Assembly: GCA_021647205.1 (NCBI GenBank)
Contig: JAKIVD010000004.1
Span: forward strand, 1-64,000
Direction: 5' to 3'
Source of the DNA: Bacteroidales bacterium
GTDB lineage: Bacteria > Bacteroidota > Bacteroidia > Bacteroidales > F082
Length of the DNA: 64,000 nt
How positions within the stretch are numbered: the stretch's first letter is position 1; each line of letters begins with the position of its first letter. Below the pieces are notes generated by a model. That model had not been told where the DNA came from, did no database searches, and saw nothing but the letters and a program-made list of their open reading frames with translations. Position numbers and translations under genes: made by a program. This document shows, piece after piece, positions 1 to 9,438 of the stretch.

Positions 1-2
1 GC

Positions 3-2798
3 TTAACGGCAGCTACCCCTTACGCCTGGTACGTACAGGCCGATTGCGGTGGCGGCTCGCTGAGTCCATGGACCGGGCCAAGTACGTTTACAACGCCTTG
101 TGTAGCTTCAGTTGCACCTTTCCTGGAAGTATTTACCGCAGCAGCTATCCCTGCTTGCTGGAGTATGTCAGGTCCTGAAAACTGGTTGTTTAGTACCGGT
201 GCCGCTTATGGAGCAGCAGCAGCCGGGGACCACACAACAGGAGGTGGCACAAATTATGCGTGGGTCGATGGATCCGGTTCCGGTACAAATACGGGCATTA
301 CGCTCGTATCCCCTTTGATAGATCCTACCGGTTTAACCACTCCGCGTTTTAGTTTCTGGTATTTCAGCAATAACACTAACAATCCGGGAGACAATAATAC
401 ATTGTATTGCGAAATGTCTATTGATGCCGGTGCCTGGACAAATATTTTCACTTATACAGGTGATAACGCAAACTGGTTGAATTTTACCCACGACCTGTCA
501 TCTTATACAATCACCTCTACCGTCCAGTTCCGATTTATTGTGGATGAAACGGCATCTACTGCATTTTACAATGACATTTTGATTGACGATGTAGCTGTTG
601 AAGAAACCCCAACCTGTTTCGCCCCATCTGCCCAAATCGTAACCAATATTACGCAAACCTCGGCAGATCTTGGCTGGACAGAAAACGGCTCGGCCACTAC
701 CTGGAACATCGAATGGGGCCCCACCGGCTTCACCCAGGGAAGCGGTACCATGATTACCGGGACTACTACTAACCCGCACAGTCTTACCGGTTTAACTGCC
801 GGTACAACCTACGACTGGTACGTACAAGCCGACTGTGGTGGCGGCAACGGACAAAGTACATGGGTTGGACCAAATACTTTTACAACCTCTATATCTAATG
901 ATGACTGTTCAGGGGCAATCAGCCTGCCGGTGAGCTATAGTTGTAATGTTACTACAGCTACAAATGTAGGTGCAACTGATTCCGGGGAAACCCCGTCTTG
1001 TGCCAATTATTCGGGTGGGGATGTCTGGTTCAGTGCGGTTGTGCCTGCTACCGGCTACCTGGTTGTTGAATGTTTTGTTAACGGTGGCTTTACCGACGGC
1101 GGAATGTCAGCCTGGACAGGAGCATGTGGTACGCTGACTGAATATGATTGTAACGATGATGGTGGTGAGGGTTTCATGCCCCTGATAGAAATTAATGATA
1201 TTACACTGGCCGGACAAACGCTTTATTTCAACGTATGGGAATATGGAAATAACAACTTTGGGCCATTTGATATTTGTGCACATACAGCTCCTTCGGCAGC
1301 AAGCTGGACAGGAACAACTGACAATGACTGGCACACCGCATCCAACTGGGATGTAACAGGCGTGCCAGGGCCCATAACAAATGTAACCATCCCGGCAGGC
1401 CTGACAAATTATCCGACTTTGTCAGCTGCAGGCTCTTGTAACAACCTGACTGTCCAGTCTGGTGCATCCGGGGATGCTTCTCTGCTTGCTGATAACAACC
1501 TTACAGTAAACGGCACATCAACCGTCCAGCGTTACGTTACCGGCGGTGTATGGCACGATGTATCGGCCTCCACGCAGGGGCAAACCCTCAACAGTGTGTA
1601 TTTTGGCGGCACACCCGAAGTTTGGTTAACACACTACAACGAACCCACCAACACCCGGACCTACCTGACTGCCCTCACCGATCCCATGGATCCGGGCGCC
1701 GGTTTTGAAATCTGGGTGGAAGCAGGGAATAATGCGACCATCAACTATACCGGCGCTCTGCAAAGAGCCGATGTTACCTTAACGACAGCTTCCACACCAC
1801 CGGTAAGTTATACAGTTGGCATACCGCAAAGCGATTATGGCTACAACCTCATTGGTAACCCCTTTGCCAGTCCCATTGATTTGGACCTGGGTACCTGGGC
1901 GCTGACCGATGTGAGCACTTCGTTCTGGGTCTGGGATCCGGCCGGTGGTACTTACGTTGACTGGAACACAGCCACTGGTGTCGGAGCACTGACAGGAGGT
2001 GTTGTCCCGATGGGGCAGGGCTTCTTTATGCAAGCCACAGGTGCTGCACCATCCATTACTATTCCCACAGGTGCGAGGGTACATTCTTCACAATCTTTTT
2101 ATAAAAACGATAGAACAGAAGATGATCCAATGCACATGAAACTACGTGCGATTGTCGAAAACGGCTACGACGAAATGAATATTGCCTTTCTGGAGGGTGC
2201 AACCAATGGGATTGATATTTATGATACACGAAAAATGTTTGCATTTGCCGGTAATGCATCTCAGGTTTTTTCTTATCAGGTTGATGAAGATTTAAGTATT
2301 AATAGCTTGCCCTTGTTGACAGAAACTGGCCGCAGTGTAAAAGTTGGTTTCAAAACCGGTAAGGACGGAGAGCAGATTCTCGAAGCCAATCTGGAAAACC
2401 TGCCCGAAACGGAGGTATTCCTCGAAGACCTGTTCACCGGTGAAGTACAAAGCCTCGTCGACCAGCCGCAATACAAATTTGAGGCTTCGGTCGGTGACGA
2501 AGCTGTCCGTTTCATCCTGCACTTTAACCCGACGGTAACCGGCGTGGATGACCCGGCGGCAGATCCGGAGGTCAGGGTTTATGCTTTTGACGGTGCGGTG
2601 TACATCCAAAGCAAAGGAAAAGCGGCCAAAGAGACGAAGGAAATCTGGATTTACGATATGTATGGCCGGACGGTCGTTCAGACCACGGCACATCCGTCAA
2701 CGCTTAACCGGATACCGGTTGACCGGACGAATGCCTACCTCATCGTAAGAACAGTCAGCGAATCCGGAGTTGCTACACAGAAAGTTTACATTAACTAA
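3..2798 (+). CDS. T9SS-sorted multidomain adhesin-like protein (5' end outside window)
   Basis: The reading frame is already open at base 3, so the start and signal peptide lie upstream. The visible order is: end of an Fn3 domain, a MAM/choice-of-anchor-J-like domain (residues about 38-205), a second Fn3 domain (about 205-295), a Cys-containing prepeptidase-like domain beginning DDCSGAISLP, a W-x-x-ASNW beta module, a region with GYNLIGNPFASP, and a C-terminal sorting domain of the T9SS type ending VATQKVYIN. It is probably secreted by T9SS and anchored on the cell surface. The last ~370 residues are clearly paralogous to the protein at 20894-22849, and both are followed within 20 bases by the same type of small gene. 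Ligand unknown. Confidence 0.85.
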   Translation, partial: LTAATPYAWYVQADCGGGSLSPWTGPSTFTTPCVASVAPFLEVFTAAAIPACWSMSGPENWLFSTGAAYGAAAAGDHTTGGGTNYAWVDGSGSGTNTGITLVSPLIDPTGLTTPRFSFWYFSNNTNNPGDNNTLYCEMSIDAGAWTNIFTYTGDNANWLNFTHDLSSYTITSTVQFRFIVDETASTAFYNDILIDDVAVEETPTCFAPSAQIVTNITQTSADLGWTENGSATTWNIEWGPTGFTQGSGTMITGTTTNPHSLTGLTAGTTYDWYVQADCGGGNGQSTWVGPNTFTTSISNDDCSGAISLPVSYSCNVTTATNVGATDSGETPSCANYSGGDVWFSAVVPATGYLVVECFVNGGFTDGGMSAWTGACGTLTEYDCNDDGGEGFMPLIEINDITLAGQTLYFNVWEYGNNNFGPFDICAHTAPSAASWTGTTDNDWHTASNWDVTGVPGPITNVTIPAGLTNYPTLSAAGSCNNLTVQSGASGDASLLADNNLTVNGTSTVQRYVTGGVWHDVSASTQGQTLNSVYFGGTPEVWLTHYNEPTNTRTYLTALTDPMDPGAGFEIWVEAGNNATINYTGALQRADVTLTTASTPPVSYTVGIPQSDYGYNLIGNPFASPIDLDLGTWALTDVSTSFWVWDPAGGTYVDWNTATGVGALTGGVVPMGQGFFMQATGAAPSITIPTGARVHSSQSFYKNDRTEDDPMHMKLRAIVENGYDEMNIAFLEGATNGIDIYDTRKMFAFAGNASQVFSYQVDEDLSINSLPLLTETGRSVKVGFKTGKDGEQILEANLENLPETEVFLEDLFTGEVQSLVDQPQYKFEASVGDEAVRFILHFNPTVTGVDDPAADPEVRVYAFDGAVYIQSKGKAAKETKEIWIYDMYGRTVVQTTAHPSTLNRIPVDRTNAYLIVRTVSESGVATQKVYIN

Positions 2799-2816
2799 CC
2801 CTTAAATCCGATAGAA

Positions 2817-3065
2817 ATGAAAATTAAATATTTAAGAAAAATAAGTTTAAGTCTCGTTTTTGTGTTAGCGACTTCTTTGTCTATTGCCCAGTTGACTGCA
2901 CCTTCTGATCCTCCCGGCGGAGGGCCACAGGGAGGCGACCCGCCAGTGGGCGGTGGCGCCCCGGTGGGCAGCGGATTGATCATACTGCTTGTTACGGGAG
3001 CAGCTTATGGCGGCAAGAAACTCTACACACTCCTGAAAGAGAACGGGGAGGAAACAACGGCCTAA
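2817..3065 (+). CDS. small secreted/membrane protein with PG-rich linker and C-terminal PID-CTERM-like tail
   Basis: 82 residues in three parts: an N-terminal signal peptide ending SIAQ, a low-complexity linker of Gly, Pro and Asp (DPPGGGPQGGDPPVGGG), then APVGSG, a hydrophobic segment (LIILLVTGAAYG) and a basic stop GGKKLY. The tail resembles the putative PID-CTERM sorting signal annotated on short Bacteroidota proteins, but has P-V-G where that signal has P-I-D. It starts 18 bases after the upstream adhesin and is followed by a terminator, so the two are likely co-transcribed. A paralogue lies at 22867-23121 behind a paralogue of the adhesin. The function is unknown; pairing and topology suggest an anchoring or assembly partner (inference). 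Confidence 0.8.
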   Translation: MKIKYLRKISLSLVFVLATSLSIAQLTAPSDPPGGGPQGGDPPVGGGAPVGSGLIILLVTGAAYGGKKLYTLLKENGEETTA

Positions 3066-3105
3066 AAAGCCGCTTCGGAAACCACGTTTCTGACTGGTCC
3101 AATTT

Positions 3106-3146
3106 AACCTTTCCCCTTGAAAGCATGCAGGGGGGAAGGTTTTTTA
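3106..3146 (+). terminator. Rho-independent terminator of the adhesin/small-protein operon
   Basis: Arms at 3106-3119 and 3128-3141 form a GC-rich stem (AACCTTTCCCC against GGGGGGAAGGTT), followed by a T run. It lies 40 bases after the small gene's stop codon. Confidence 0.75.
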
Positions 3147-3215
3147 TTGCTTATCGGACAGCCGAATAACACTTTTTGGTTGATGAATTTTGGGCACCAC
3201 ACTTTCTTCATAAAC

Positions 3216-4811
3216 CTAAAACCCGTCCAACTGCATAGTTACGGTAGGAATCAGTAGCAGCCAGCCCAAAACAATCAGGACAAGCATGAAAGGGGCAACC
3301 CATTTTACCCATTTGTCATAAGGGATTTTTGCCACGCCAAGCACCCCGATCAAGACCCCGGAAGTGGGTGTGATCATATTGGTAAAGCCGTCGCCGAACT
3401 GAAAGGCCATTACCGTTGCCTGGCGCGACAGGTTGACCAAATCGGAAAACGGTGCCATCACCGGCATGGTCAGTGCAGCCTTGGCAGAGCCCGAAGGAAT
3501 GATGATATTGATGATGTTTTGAATGACGTACATCACGCTGACTGTTCCCAGCTTGCCCATGCCCGCCATGGAAGTGGAAACGCCATGGAGGATGGTGTCG
3601 ATGATTTTGCCGTCTTCGAGGACGACCAAAATCCCGCCGGCCAGCCCGACCACCAATGCCGCCGACAAAATATCGCTCGCACCGGCCAGGAATTCTTTGG
3701 TGATGCGGTTGCCGTCGTAACCGACAGCAATGCCCGAAAAAATACCGAGTGCAAAAAACAAGCTGGCGATTTTCATGATGTACCAGGCATAACCCATCAC
3801 CCCGATAATAAGAAACAGAACCGTAAACATCAGCAGGGTCAGGATAAAGAAGTGGACAGATTTCCTCAGGCTGAAAAAGCCGAAAATGACAAACAGGCCG
3901 GTGGCCACCGGAACCATGGGCAACACGCTCGATGAATTCCCGATTTTCATGGCCGTCATGGGGTACCACCATGAAAATACCAAAAGTCCGATGCTGATAA
4001 AACCGAAGACCATCCAGGCGGTTTTGGGTGTGTTTAGCTGAATGCTTTCCTCGTCAACAGCACCCTTTTCTCGCCAGTAGTCATCCTCATGGTAAACCGG
4101 GGAAGCGGCGGGGTTTTTCTTTACTTTGCGGGCGTAACGGAGCACCCAGCTAATTCCCACCAGGTTAATCACAAACCAACTGAACAGCCGGTAACCGAAA
4201 CCCGAAAACAAGGGTAAATCGGCGATGCCCTGTGCAATCCCGATAGTGAAGGGGTTGAGCACCGCCCCCGCAAAACCCAGCCCGGCGGCAACAAAAACCA
4301 TGCTGACCCCGACAATGGAATCGTAACCCATGGAAATGGCCAGCGGCACAAGGATAATGATGAAGGCAATGGTTTCTTCACTCATCCCGAACACCGCGCC
4401 AAATATGCTGAACATCACCATGATCAATACAATGACGATGTTGTTCACACCCACTTTTTTGAGAAAGCTGTTGTGCTCCAGGTTTTCCGTATAACGCAAA
4501 AAGGAGAAAATACCGATATCGATGGCTTTGCTGCTGTTCACTATCCAGAAAGCACCCCCGATCATCAGGATAAAAACGATGATGCCGGCCTGTCTTTCAA
4601 AACCGGAGAAAAGCGCCGCAAACACTTGCCATGTCTGCGGCTGGTTGTCAACAAAATGAAAGGAGCCTTTGTCGATGACCGTCCGTTCCACGCCGTTTAC
4701 AAGTTGTGAATGGCGGTGGTATTCACCGCCCGGTATAAACCAGGTCATCACAGCGGCCAGAATAATAATGCTGAAAATAATGACGTAGGTATGGGGTATT
4801 TTCTTAAACAT
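3216..4811 (-). CDS. YfcC/DcuC-family membrane transporter
   Basis: 531 residues with about 12 or more hydrophobic segments, beginning MFKKIPHTYVIIFSIIILAA and containing the family-typical FIPGGEY near residue 27 and a second half with GSAKAALTMPVMAPFSDL. It belongs to the YfcC / C4-dicarboxylate anaerobic carrier family (PF03606), whose characterised or proposed substrates include amino acids such as arginine/ornithine and C4-dicarboxylates. It acts in the inner membrane. The neighbouring gene on the same strand encodes a secreted C69 dipeptidase, which suggests uptake of liberated amino acids or peptides (inference). An exact -7 box lies 17-25 bases upstream of its start. The substrate cannot be read from the sequence. 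Confidence 0.88.
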   Translation of the reverse strand: MFKKIPHTYVIIFSIIILAAVMTWFIPGGEYHRHSQLVNGVERTVIDKGSFHFVDNQPQTWQVFAALFSGFERQAGIIVFILMIGGAFWIVNSSKAIDIGIFSFLRYTENLEHNSFLKKVGVNNIVIVLIMVMFSIFGAVFGMSEETIAFIIILVPLAISMGYDSIVGVSMVFVAAGLGFAGAVLNPFTIGIAQGIADLPLFSGFGYRLFSWFVINLVGISWVLRYARKVKKNPAASPVYHEDDYWREKGAVDEESIQLNTPKTAWMVFGFISIGLLVFSWWYPMTAMKIGNSSSVLPMVPVATGLFVIFGFFSLRKSVHFFILTLLMFTVLFLIIGVMGYAWYIMKIASLFFALGIFSGIAVGYDGNRITKEFLAGASDILSAALVVGLAGGILVVLEDGKIIDTILHGVSTSMAGMGKLGTVSVMYVIQNIINIIIPSGSAKAALTMPVMAPFSDLVNLSRQATVMAFQFGDGFTNMITPTSGVLIGVLGVAKIPYDKWVKWVAPFMLVLIVLGWLLLIPTVTMQLDGF

Positions 4812-4833
4812 ATTTCAGAGAGGTTAGGGTGGC

Positions 4834-4841
4834 CAAATATA
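4834..4841 (-). promoter_or_regulatory. -7 element of a Bacteroidota-type promoter for the YfcC gene
   Basis: On the minus strand this reads TATATTTG, an exact match to TAnnTTTG. It would give a start about 17 bases before the ATG. No clear TTTG -33 element lies at the usual spacing. Confidence 0.4.
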
Positions 4842-5110
4842 GTGAAATGTGAGGGGTAATACGCGCAACCCGTTCAACTCTGAGGCATCCGGGCGCTGGC
4901 CGGTGCGCTGGAATGCCGCGAGAATTGGGTGCTGATGAAACCAGGTTTTTCAATTTGATTCTGTCCTTCTTTTGTCCAGGACTCTCACGTCAGCCTGCAC
5001 ACTGGCCAGCCCGGTTTCCTCAGCGCTAAACGAAGGGTTGTTCCTGGTTTGTTTTATTGTTCAGACGCTTCCGGGAGCTACGCACGCCGGAAGGTCTTTA
5101 CCAATGTCCG
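4842..5110. other. intergenic region between permease start and dipeptidase stop
   Basis: About 270 bases with no credible gene. Short open frames here are not supported by any recognisable protein. Apart from the -7 element at its left edge I see no structure. Confidence 0.5.
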
Positions 5111-6709
5111 TCAAAACTTCTCATCGTATTTTGTCCACAGGAAGTCGCCAAGGCGGATGGCTTCGTTCATCACTTTTTCGCCTTGTTTGTTGGAATAATT
5201 ATTCAGGAACTCAATCGTTTCTTGCAGCTTCTTCTTTTTGTAGAGTTTCAGCGCTTCGGCGTCAATTTCTTTTTGCTCCCTGATGAACTCAAGCTGCAAG
5301 GGCTCCCAGACGGCATCCACATCTTTGTGCATATCGCCCCAGCGCTGGGCAGCCAGTGTCCCCAGCCGGTTAAAAATCCACCAGGCCGAATTGAGGGTGT
5401 AGCCGTTCACGCGGCCGGGTGTTTTGTACTGCCCGGGCAAATCGGTAACCGAGCCGTAAACGGGCACATAAATTGACGAAGCCACATTGTCCATGGCCAG
5501 CCATTCCACGCCGCCAATTTCGTCGGGCAGCCAGTTGCGGAGCTGGATGATGGTGGCGTACATGGTGTACCAGCGGGCAATTGTCCTTTCGCCCAGCCAG
5601 CCCCAGCCACCATTTATTTTGAACAATTTATTGGCATCGTAGGGCATGTGTGGCGAGGCAAGGGGTGATATCACCGTCTTGCCGTTTTCGTCGGTTACGG
5701 TGAGGGTTTTGCGCATGTCGAAAGGGGTGTCCTGATAGTAATCTTTAAAAACGGAAATAAGTTTTTCGAGGGTCACCAGTGTATCCGGTTTTACAGAGAA
5801 GGGGAAGTTTTCGGCATTGGGGTCGAGTTTGAGGGACGGGGCGAGCAAATCGAATACCCGCCATTCGCGCCTGCGCGAAGCAAAAGAAGTACGGCTGTGT
5901 GGTGCGTAAGCATAACAAAAGCGGAAGCTCTCCTCTTCGGGGTTGTACCAGCCGTTGCTGGTGGCCACCTGGAAAATATTTTCCGAAGCCATGAAATAAT
6001 CCTTGTTTTCCAGGTCGATCTCCTTGATGGTACTGGCGTTCACATTTACCGAAACATGGTCGTCGGGAACGCGCTGGGCGACCCACACGGCGCCAACTTT
6101 CCCCTTGCCGGGACCAACAACTTCAAAATGCCAGACTTCGTTTTTGTCGGCGATGGTGAGTGCTTCGCCGTAATCGTTCCAGCCGTATTCCTTCAGCAGT
6201 TCCCCGGCCAAACGAATGGCGCCCCGGGCGGTCGTTTCCCGTTCCAGCATCAGCCGGCAAAGGCGTTGGCAATCGATCAGCCCTTCGTCGCTTTGCAGCT
6301 CGTTGCGCCCCCCGAAAGTAGATTCGCCGATGCCCAGTTGTTTGGTGTTCAGGCTGGGATAAGCCGTGTTGATGTAACCGTAGGTTTCGGCAACTTGCGG
6401 AATGTCGCCGATGTGCTTGTGGCCATAGGCCGGCATGGCGAGGCTGTCGTTTTTTACCCGTTTGTACATGGGGACAACGGCCCCTTTTTTATGTTTTTCG
6501 GGAGGGACAATGTCAATCCACGAACGGGTGCGGTGGCTGTCATCGGTGTGTGAGGTGATGACCGAGCCGTCGGCTGTGGCCAGCTTTCCGACAGTAATGG
6601 AAGTGCAGGCATCGGGAACACCGGCCACCCAGTCGCTTTTATCGGCCGTTTGGGCGAAGGTGAACATCGAAAAAAGAACAAGTGTTAAGGTAATGTTGAT
6701 TTTTTCCAT
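5111..6709 (-). CDS. C69-family dipeptidase, secreted
   Basis: 532 residues from the ATG at 6709, chosen because it gives a clean signal peptide (MEKINITLTLVLFSMFTFAQ); an upstream in-frame ATG at 6751 would put 14 polar residues in front of it. C69 (PepD-like) dipeptidases are Ntn hydrolases with an N-terminal Cys nucleophile. Here the candidate is Cys35 in GVPDACTSITVGK, followed by DGSVITSHTDD, so pro-segment removal would expose it. Export to the periplasm or beyond fits with the adjacent amino-acid/peptide-type permease. Length and the C-terminal helical region match secreted Bacteroidota C69 peptidases. Confidence 0.9.
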   Translation of the reverse strand: MEKINITLTLVLFSMFTFAQTADKSDWVAGVPDACTSITVGKLATADGSVITSHTDDSHRTRSWIDIVPPEKHKKGAVVPMYKRVKNDSLAMPAYGHKHIGDIPQVAETYGYINTAYPSLNTKQLGIGESTFGGRNELQSDEGLIDCQRLCRLMLERETTARGAIRLAGELLKEYGWNDYGEALTIADKNEVWHFEVVGPGKGKVGAVWVAQRVPDDHVSVNVNASTIKEIDLENKDYFMASENIFQVATSNGWYNPEEESFRFCYAYAPHSRTSFASRRREWRVFDLLAPSLKLDPNAENFPFSVKPDTLVTLEKLISVFKDYYQDTPFDMRKTLTVTDENGKTVISPLASPHMPYDANKLFKINGGWGWLGERTIARWYTMYATIIQLRNWLPDEIGGVEWLAMDNVASSIYVPVYGSVTDLPGQYKTPGRVNGYTLNSAWWIFNRLGTLAAQRWGDMHKDVDAVWEPLQLEFIREQKEIDAEALKLYKKKKLQETIEFLNNYSNKQGEKVMNEAIRLGDFLWTKYDEKF

Positions 6710-6780
6710 TTTATTTTTTTGTGATTGAATTTTAATACTTGGTTTGTACAATTTGGTATTTCATTCGAAATTTGTTTGAT

Positions 6781-7236
6781 TTACGGTTTCATCCATTCAA
6801 AAACCCGGTAATGCTCGCCGTCCATTCCAACATTTTTATAGACTTCGATGGCCTTTTTGTTGCCTGCGTCCACATACAAACGCAAGCCGGCATTTTGTTC
6901 ATCATTGAGTACCATGTGTTGTTTTACATGTGCATACATTTTTTTGAAAATGCCTTTTTTCCGGGCTTCGGGAAGCACGTAAACCGACTGGAACCAGAGA
7001 ACGCAACGGTTGCGCCAATCGCTCCATTCGGGGGTGAGCATCAGAGAAGCGACCACTTTTCCGTCGCTGACAGCCACCAAATACTTTCCCTTTTGGGGGT
7101 TGCGCAGTACGTGCATTACCCCGAGGCTGACCGTTTCTTCGTCAAGTGCCAGGCCCTCGGTCTCGAGTGCCATTTTTATTTGAAAATCAACGATGCTTGC
7201 GTGATCTTCTTCTGTTGCCATTCTGATTTGAAACAT
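6781..7236 (-). CDS. GNAT-family N-acetyltransferase
   Basis: 151 residues from the ATG at 7236, which has AAGG six bases upstream; the open frame runs to 7344 but would then overlap the divergent PurF start. The protein has GNAT character: an N-terminal RMATEEDHASIVDFQ segment, central strands, the acetyl-CoA-binding pattern VYVLPEARKKGIFKKMY, and a C-terminal GLRLYVDAGNKKAIEVYKNVGM motif. It transfers an acetyl group from acetyl-CoA to an unknown amine. It is divergent from the amidophosphoribosyltransferase gene with only 55 bases between starts. Confidence 0.88.
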   Translation of the reverse strand: MFQIRMATEEDHASIVDFQIKMALETEGLALDEETVSLGVMHVLRNPQKGKYLVAVSDGKVVASLMLTPEWSDWRNRCVLWFQSVYVLPEARKKGIFKKMYAHVKQHMVLNDEQNAGLRLYVDAGNKKAIEVYKNVGMDGEHYRVFEWMKP

Positions 7237-7245
7237 CCTTTTTCT

Positions 7246-7274
7246 TAGTTTTGCCAATTCGCTGCACAAAAATA
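7246..7274. promoter_or_regulatory. back-to-back -7 elements for the GNAT and PurF genes
   Basis: On the plus strand TAGTTTTG (7246-7253) precedes PurF; on the minus strand TATTTTTG (7274-7267) precedes the GNAT gene. Both match TAnnTTTG exactly and would give 5' leaders of roughly 25-35 bases. The plus-strand -7 lies just upstream of the GNAT start codon. Clear -33 elements were not seen. Confidence 0.4.
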
Positions 7275-7291
7275 ACTTTTCTGAAAAACCC

Positions 7292-9193
7292 ATGAGTGAA
7301 CAAATCAAACACGAATGCGGAATTGCGATGGTCAGGTTGCTCAAACCGCTGAACTATTACCTGGGAAAATACGGCACATCCATTTACGGGCTTCAGAAGC
7401 TCCACCTGCTGATGCAGAAGCAACACAACCGCGGACAGGACGGCGCCGGCATTTCGTGCATTAAGTTTGACCTTCCCCCGGGAGAGCGTTACATCAACCG
7501 CCTCAGGTCTAATTCGAGCACGCCCATTCAGGATATTTTCAACGAGGTGTACGACCGGCTTGAGCAAGTCAGTACCCAGAACCCGAAACGGCTGAACGAT
7601 GTCAACTGGCTGAAAACAAATGTGAAGTTTACGGGTGAATTATTTTTAGGGCATCTTCGCTACGGTACTTTCGGTGGAAATACTGTCCAAAACCTTCATC
7701 CACTTGTGCGGGCGAACAACTGGAAAACCCGGAACCTGGTTTTGGCCGGAAATTTCAACATGACCAACAACAGCGAGTTGTTCGAAACGCTGGTGGAACT
7801 GGGACAGTTTCCGGTAGAAACATCCGACACGGTGACGGTACTGGAAAAAATCGGGCATTTTCTCGACGAAGAAAATGAACGTTTGTACCTGGAATTCAAA
7901 GAACAGGGCTTGTCGAAAATTGAAACAACCGCCCAAATCATCAGGGAAATAGATGTTTTGAAAATTCTGAAAGACTCGGCCAAACGCTGGGACGGCGGTT
8001 ATGTGATAGCTGGCATGCTGGGGCATGGCGATGCTTTCGTGATGCGCGACCCTGTAGGCATCAGGCCGGCGTTTTATTATGCCGATGACGAAATCATTGT
8101 GGCGGCTTCGGAAAGGCCGGTCATCCAGACAGCCCTTGATGTGCCTGCCGATGAAGTGAAAGAGGTAGCGCCCGGCCATGCGCTGGTCATTAAAAAGAAT
8201 GGCAAATTTACCATCGAAAGGTTCATCGAACCGCAAGCTGTCAAAGCCTGTTCCTTCGAGCGCATTTATTTTTCGCGCGGTTCCGATAAGGATATTTACC
8301 AGGAACGCAAACGGCTGGGCAGCCTGCTCACTCCCTCCATTCTTCGCGAAATCAATTACGATTTAAAAAATACTGTGTTTTCATTTATCCCGAATACGGC
8401 TTCGGTAGCTTTCCAGGGCTTGGTTGAAGAATTGAATAATTTTTCGGCACGGCGGACGAAGGAAAAAATTCTTCATGCAAAAGAAAATATTACCGACGAG
8501 AAACTTACCGATATTTTCTCTTTTCGCCCACGCATCGAAACGATAGCCGTGAAAGATGCCAAACTGCGCACTTTCATCACCGCCGACAACCAGCGTAATG
8601 AGTTGGTAGGCCATGTGTATGATGTTACGTACGGAGTAGTGAAAAATGGCACCGACACTTTGGTGGTGCTCGACGATTCCATTGTCAGGGGCACTACACT
8701 CAGACAGAGCATCATCAGGATACTGGACCGGCTTCAACCCAGGGAAATAATCATCGCTTCCTCAGCACCACAAATCCGCTACCCCGACTGTTACGGTATC
8801 GACATGGCACGGCTCAGCGATTTTGTGGCTTTTAAAGCTGCCATTGCCCTGTTGAAAGAAACCCGTCAGGAAGGCATTATCAATGAGGTGTACAAAAAAT
8901 CGAAGGCCCAGCAAGACCTTCCCAAAGAGGAAGTTGTGAATTATGTGAAGGCGGTTTACAAACCCTTCTCGGCAGAACAGATTTCTGATAAAATTGCAGA
9001 ACTGGTGAGGGACAAAAGTGTGAGTGCCAAAGTGAAAGTGATTTACCAAAGCATTGAAAGCCTGCACAAAGCCATCCCCAAGCACACCGGCGACTGGTAT
9101 TTTACCGGCGATTACCCCACACCAGGTGGCAACAAAGTAGTTAACCAGTCGTTTATTAATTACATCGAAGGGCGGAACACACGGGCTTATTGA
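7292..9193 (+). CDS. purF: amidophosphoribosyltransferase, long Bacteroidota form
   Basis: 633 residues, against about 470-510 for classical PurF. The N-terminal class II glutaminase half carries Cys9 in HECGIAMV, the expected nucleophile, so an eight-residue leader would have to be removed. QKQHNRGQDGAGI and HLRYGTFG are glutaminase signatures. The PRTase half has the PRPP-binding loop VVLDDSIVRGTT. The reaction forms phosphoribosylamine from PRPP and glutamine, the first step of purine synthesis. An insertion between the halves (about residues 300-430) and a C-terminal extension explain the extra length. The role as main PurF or a paralogue cannot be settled from one locus. Confidence 0.87.
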   Translation: MSEQIKHECGIAMVRLLKPLNYYLGKYGTSIYGLQKLHLLMQKQHNRGQDGAGISCIKFDLPPGERYINRLRSNSSTPIQDIFNEVYDRLEQVSTQNPKRLNDVNWLKTNVKFTGELFLGHLRYGTFGGNTVQNLHPLVRANNWKTRNLVLAGNFNMTNNSELFETLVELGQFPVETSDTVTVLEKIGHFLDEENERLYLEFKEQGLSKIETTAQIIREIDVLKILKDSAKRWDGGYVIAGMLGHGDAFVMRDPVGIRPAFYYADDEIIVAASERPVIQTALDVPADEVKEVAPGHALVIKKNGKFTIERFIEPQAVKACSFERIYFSRGSDKDIYQERKRLGSLLTPSILREINYDLKNTVFSFIPNTASVAFQGLVEELNNFSARRTKEKILHAKENITDEKLTDIFSFRPRIETIAVKDAKLRTFITADNQRNELVGHVYDVTYGVVKNGTDTLVVLDDSIVRGTTLRQSIIRILDRLQPREIIIASSAPQIRYPDCYGIDMARLSDFVAFKAAIALLKETRQEGIINEVYKKSKAQQDLPKEEVVNYVKAVYKPFSAEQISDKIAELVRDKSVSAKVKVIYQSIESLHKAIPKHTGDWYFTGDYPTPGGNKVVNQSFINYIEGRNTRAY

Positions 9194-9205
9194 TAAATTT
9201 GAAAA

Positions 9206-9354
9206 ATATGCCGCACCTACGGAGCTTGGTCAATGGGATATCGTTTTCAATAAACATTCTGCACCGGCGGTGCTAGAAAGCATAACCTCGTAGAGGCGAA
9301 ATGTTTACAGAAAAATTACAAGTCAAAAACAGGAGCTCCGTAGGTGCGGTATAT
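9206..9354. repeat. 149-bp palindromic element with 21-bp terminal inverted repeats
   Basis: The arms 9206-9226 and 9334-9354 match at 20 of 21 positions in inverted orientation; the core is CCGCACCTACGGAGCT. Inside lies a second nested dyad, TAAACATT (9251-9258) against AATGTTTA (9300-9307), flanking two short GC palindromes (GCACCGGCGGTGC and CCTCGTAGAGG). It carries no gene. The layout resembles non-coding palindromic repeats dispersed in Bacteroidota genomes (from memory, not searched). It sits immediately after purF. Confidence 0.7.
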
Positions 9355-9438
9355 AATCCCCCCCCCTGTTGAGCTAAATTTTCCCGGCACAGCTTAGTCC
9401 AAAAGGCTGCTTAGCGGGACAGTACCCCTCCAAACGCT

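Noticed and set aside
5897-6553. 218-residue forward frame across the C69 gene
   Set aside because: Shadow of the dipeptidase, whose signal peptide and Cys motif are clear on the opposite strand.
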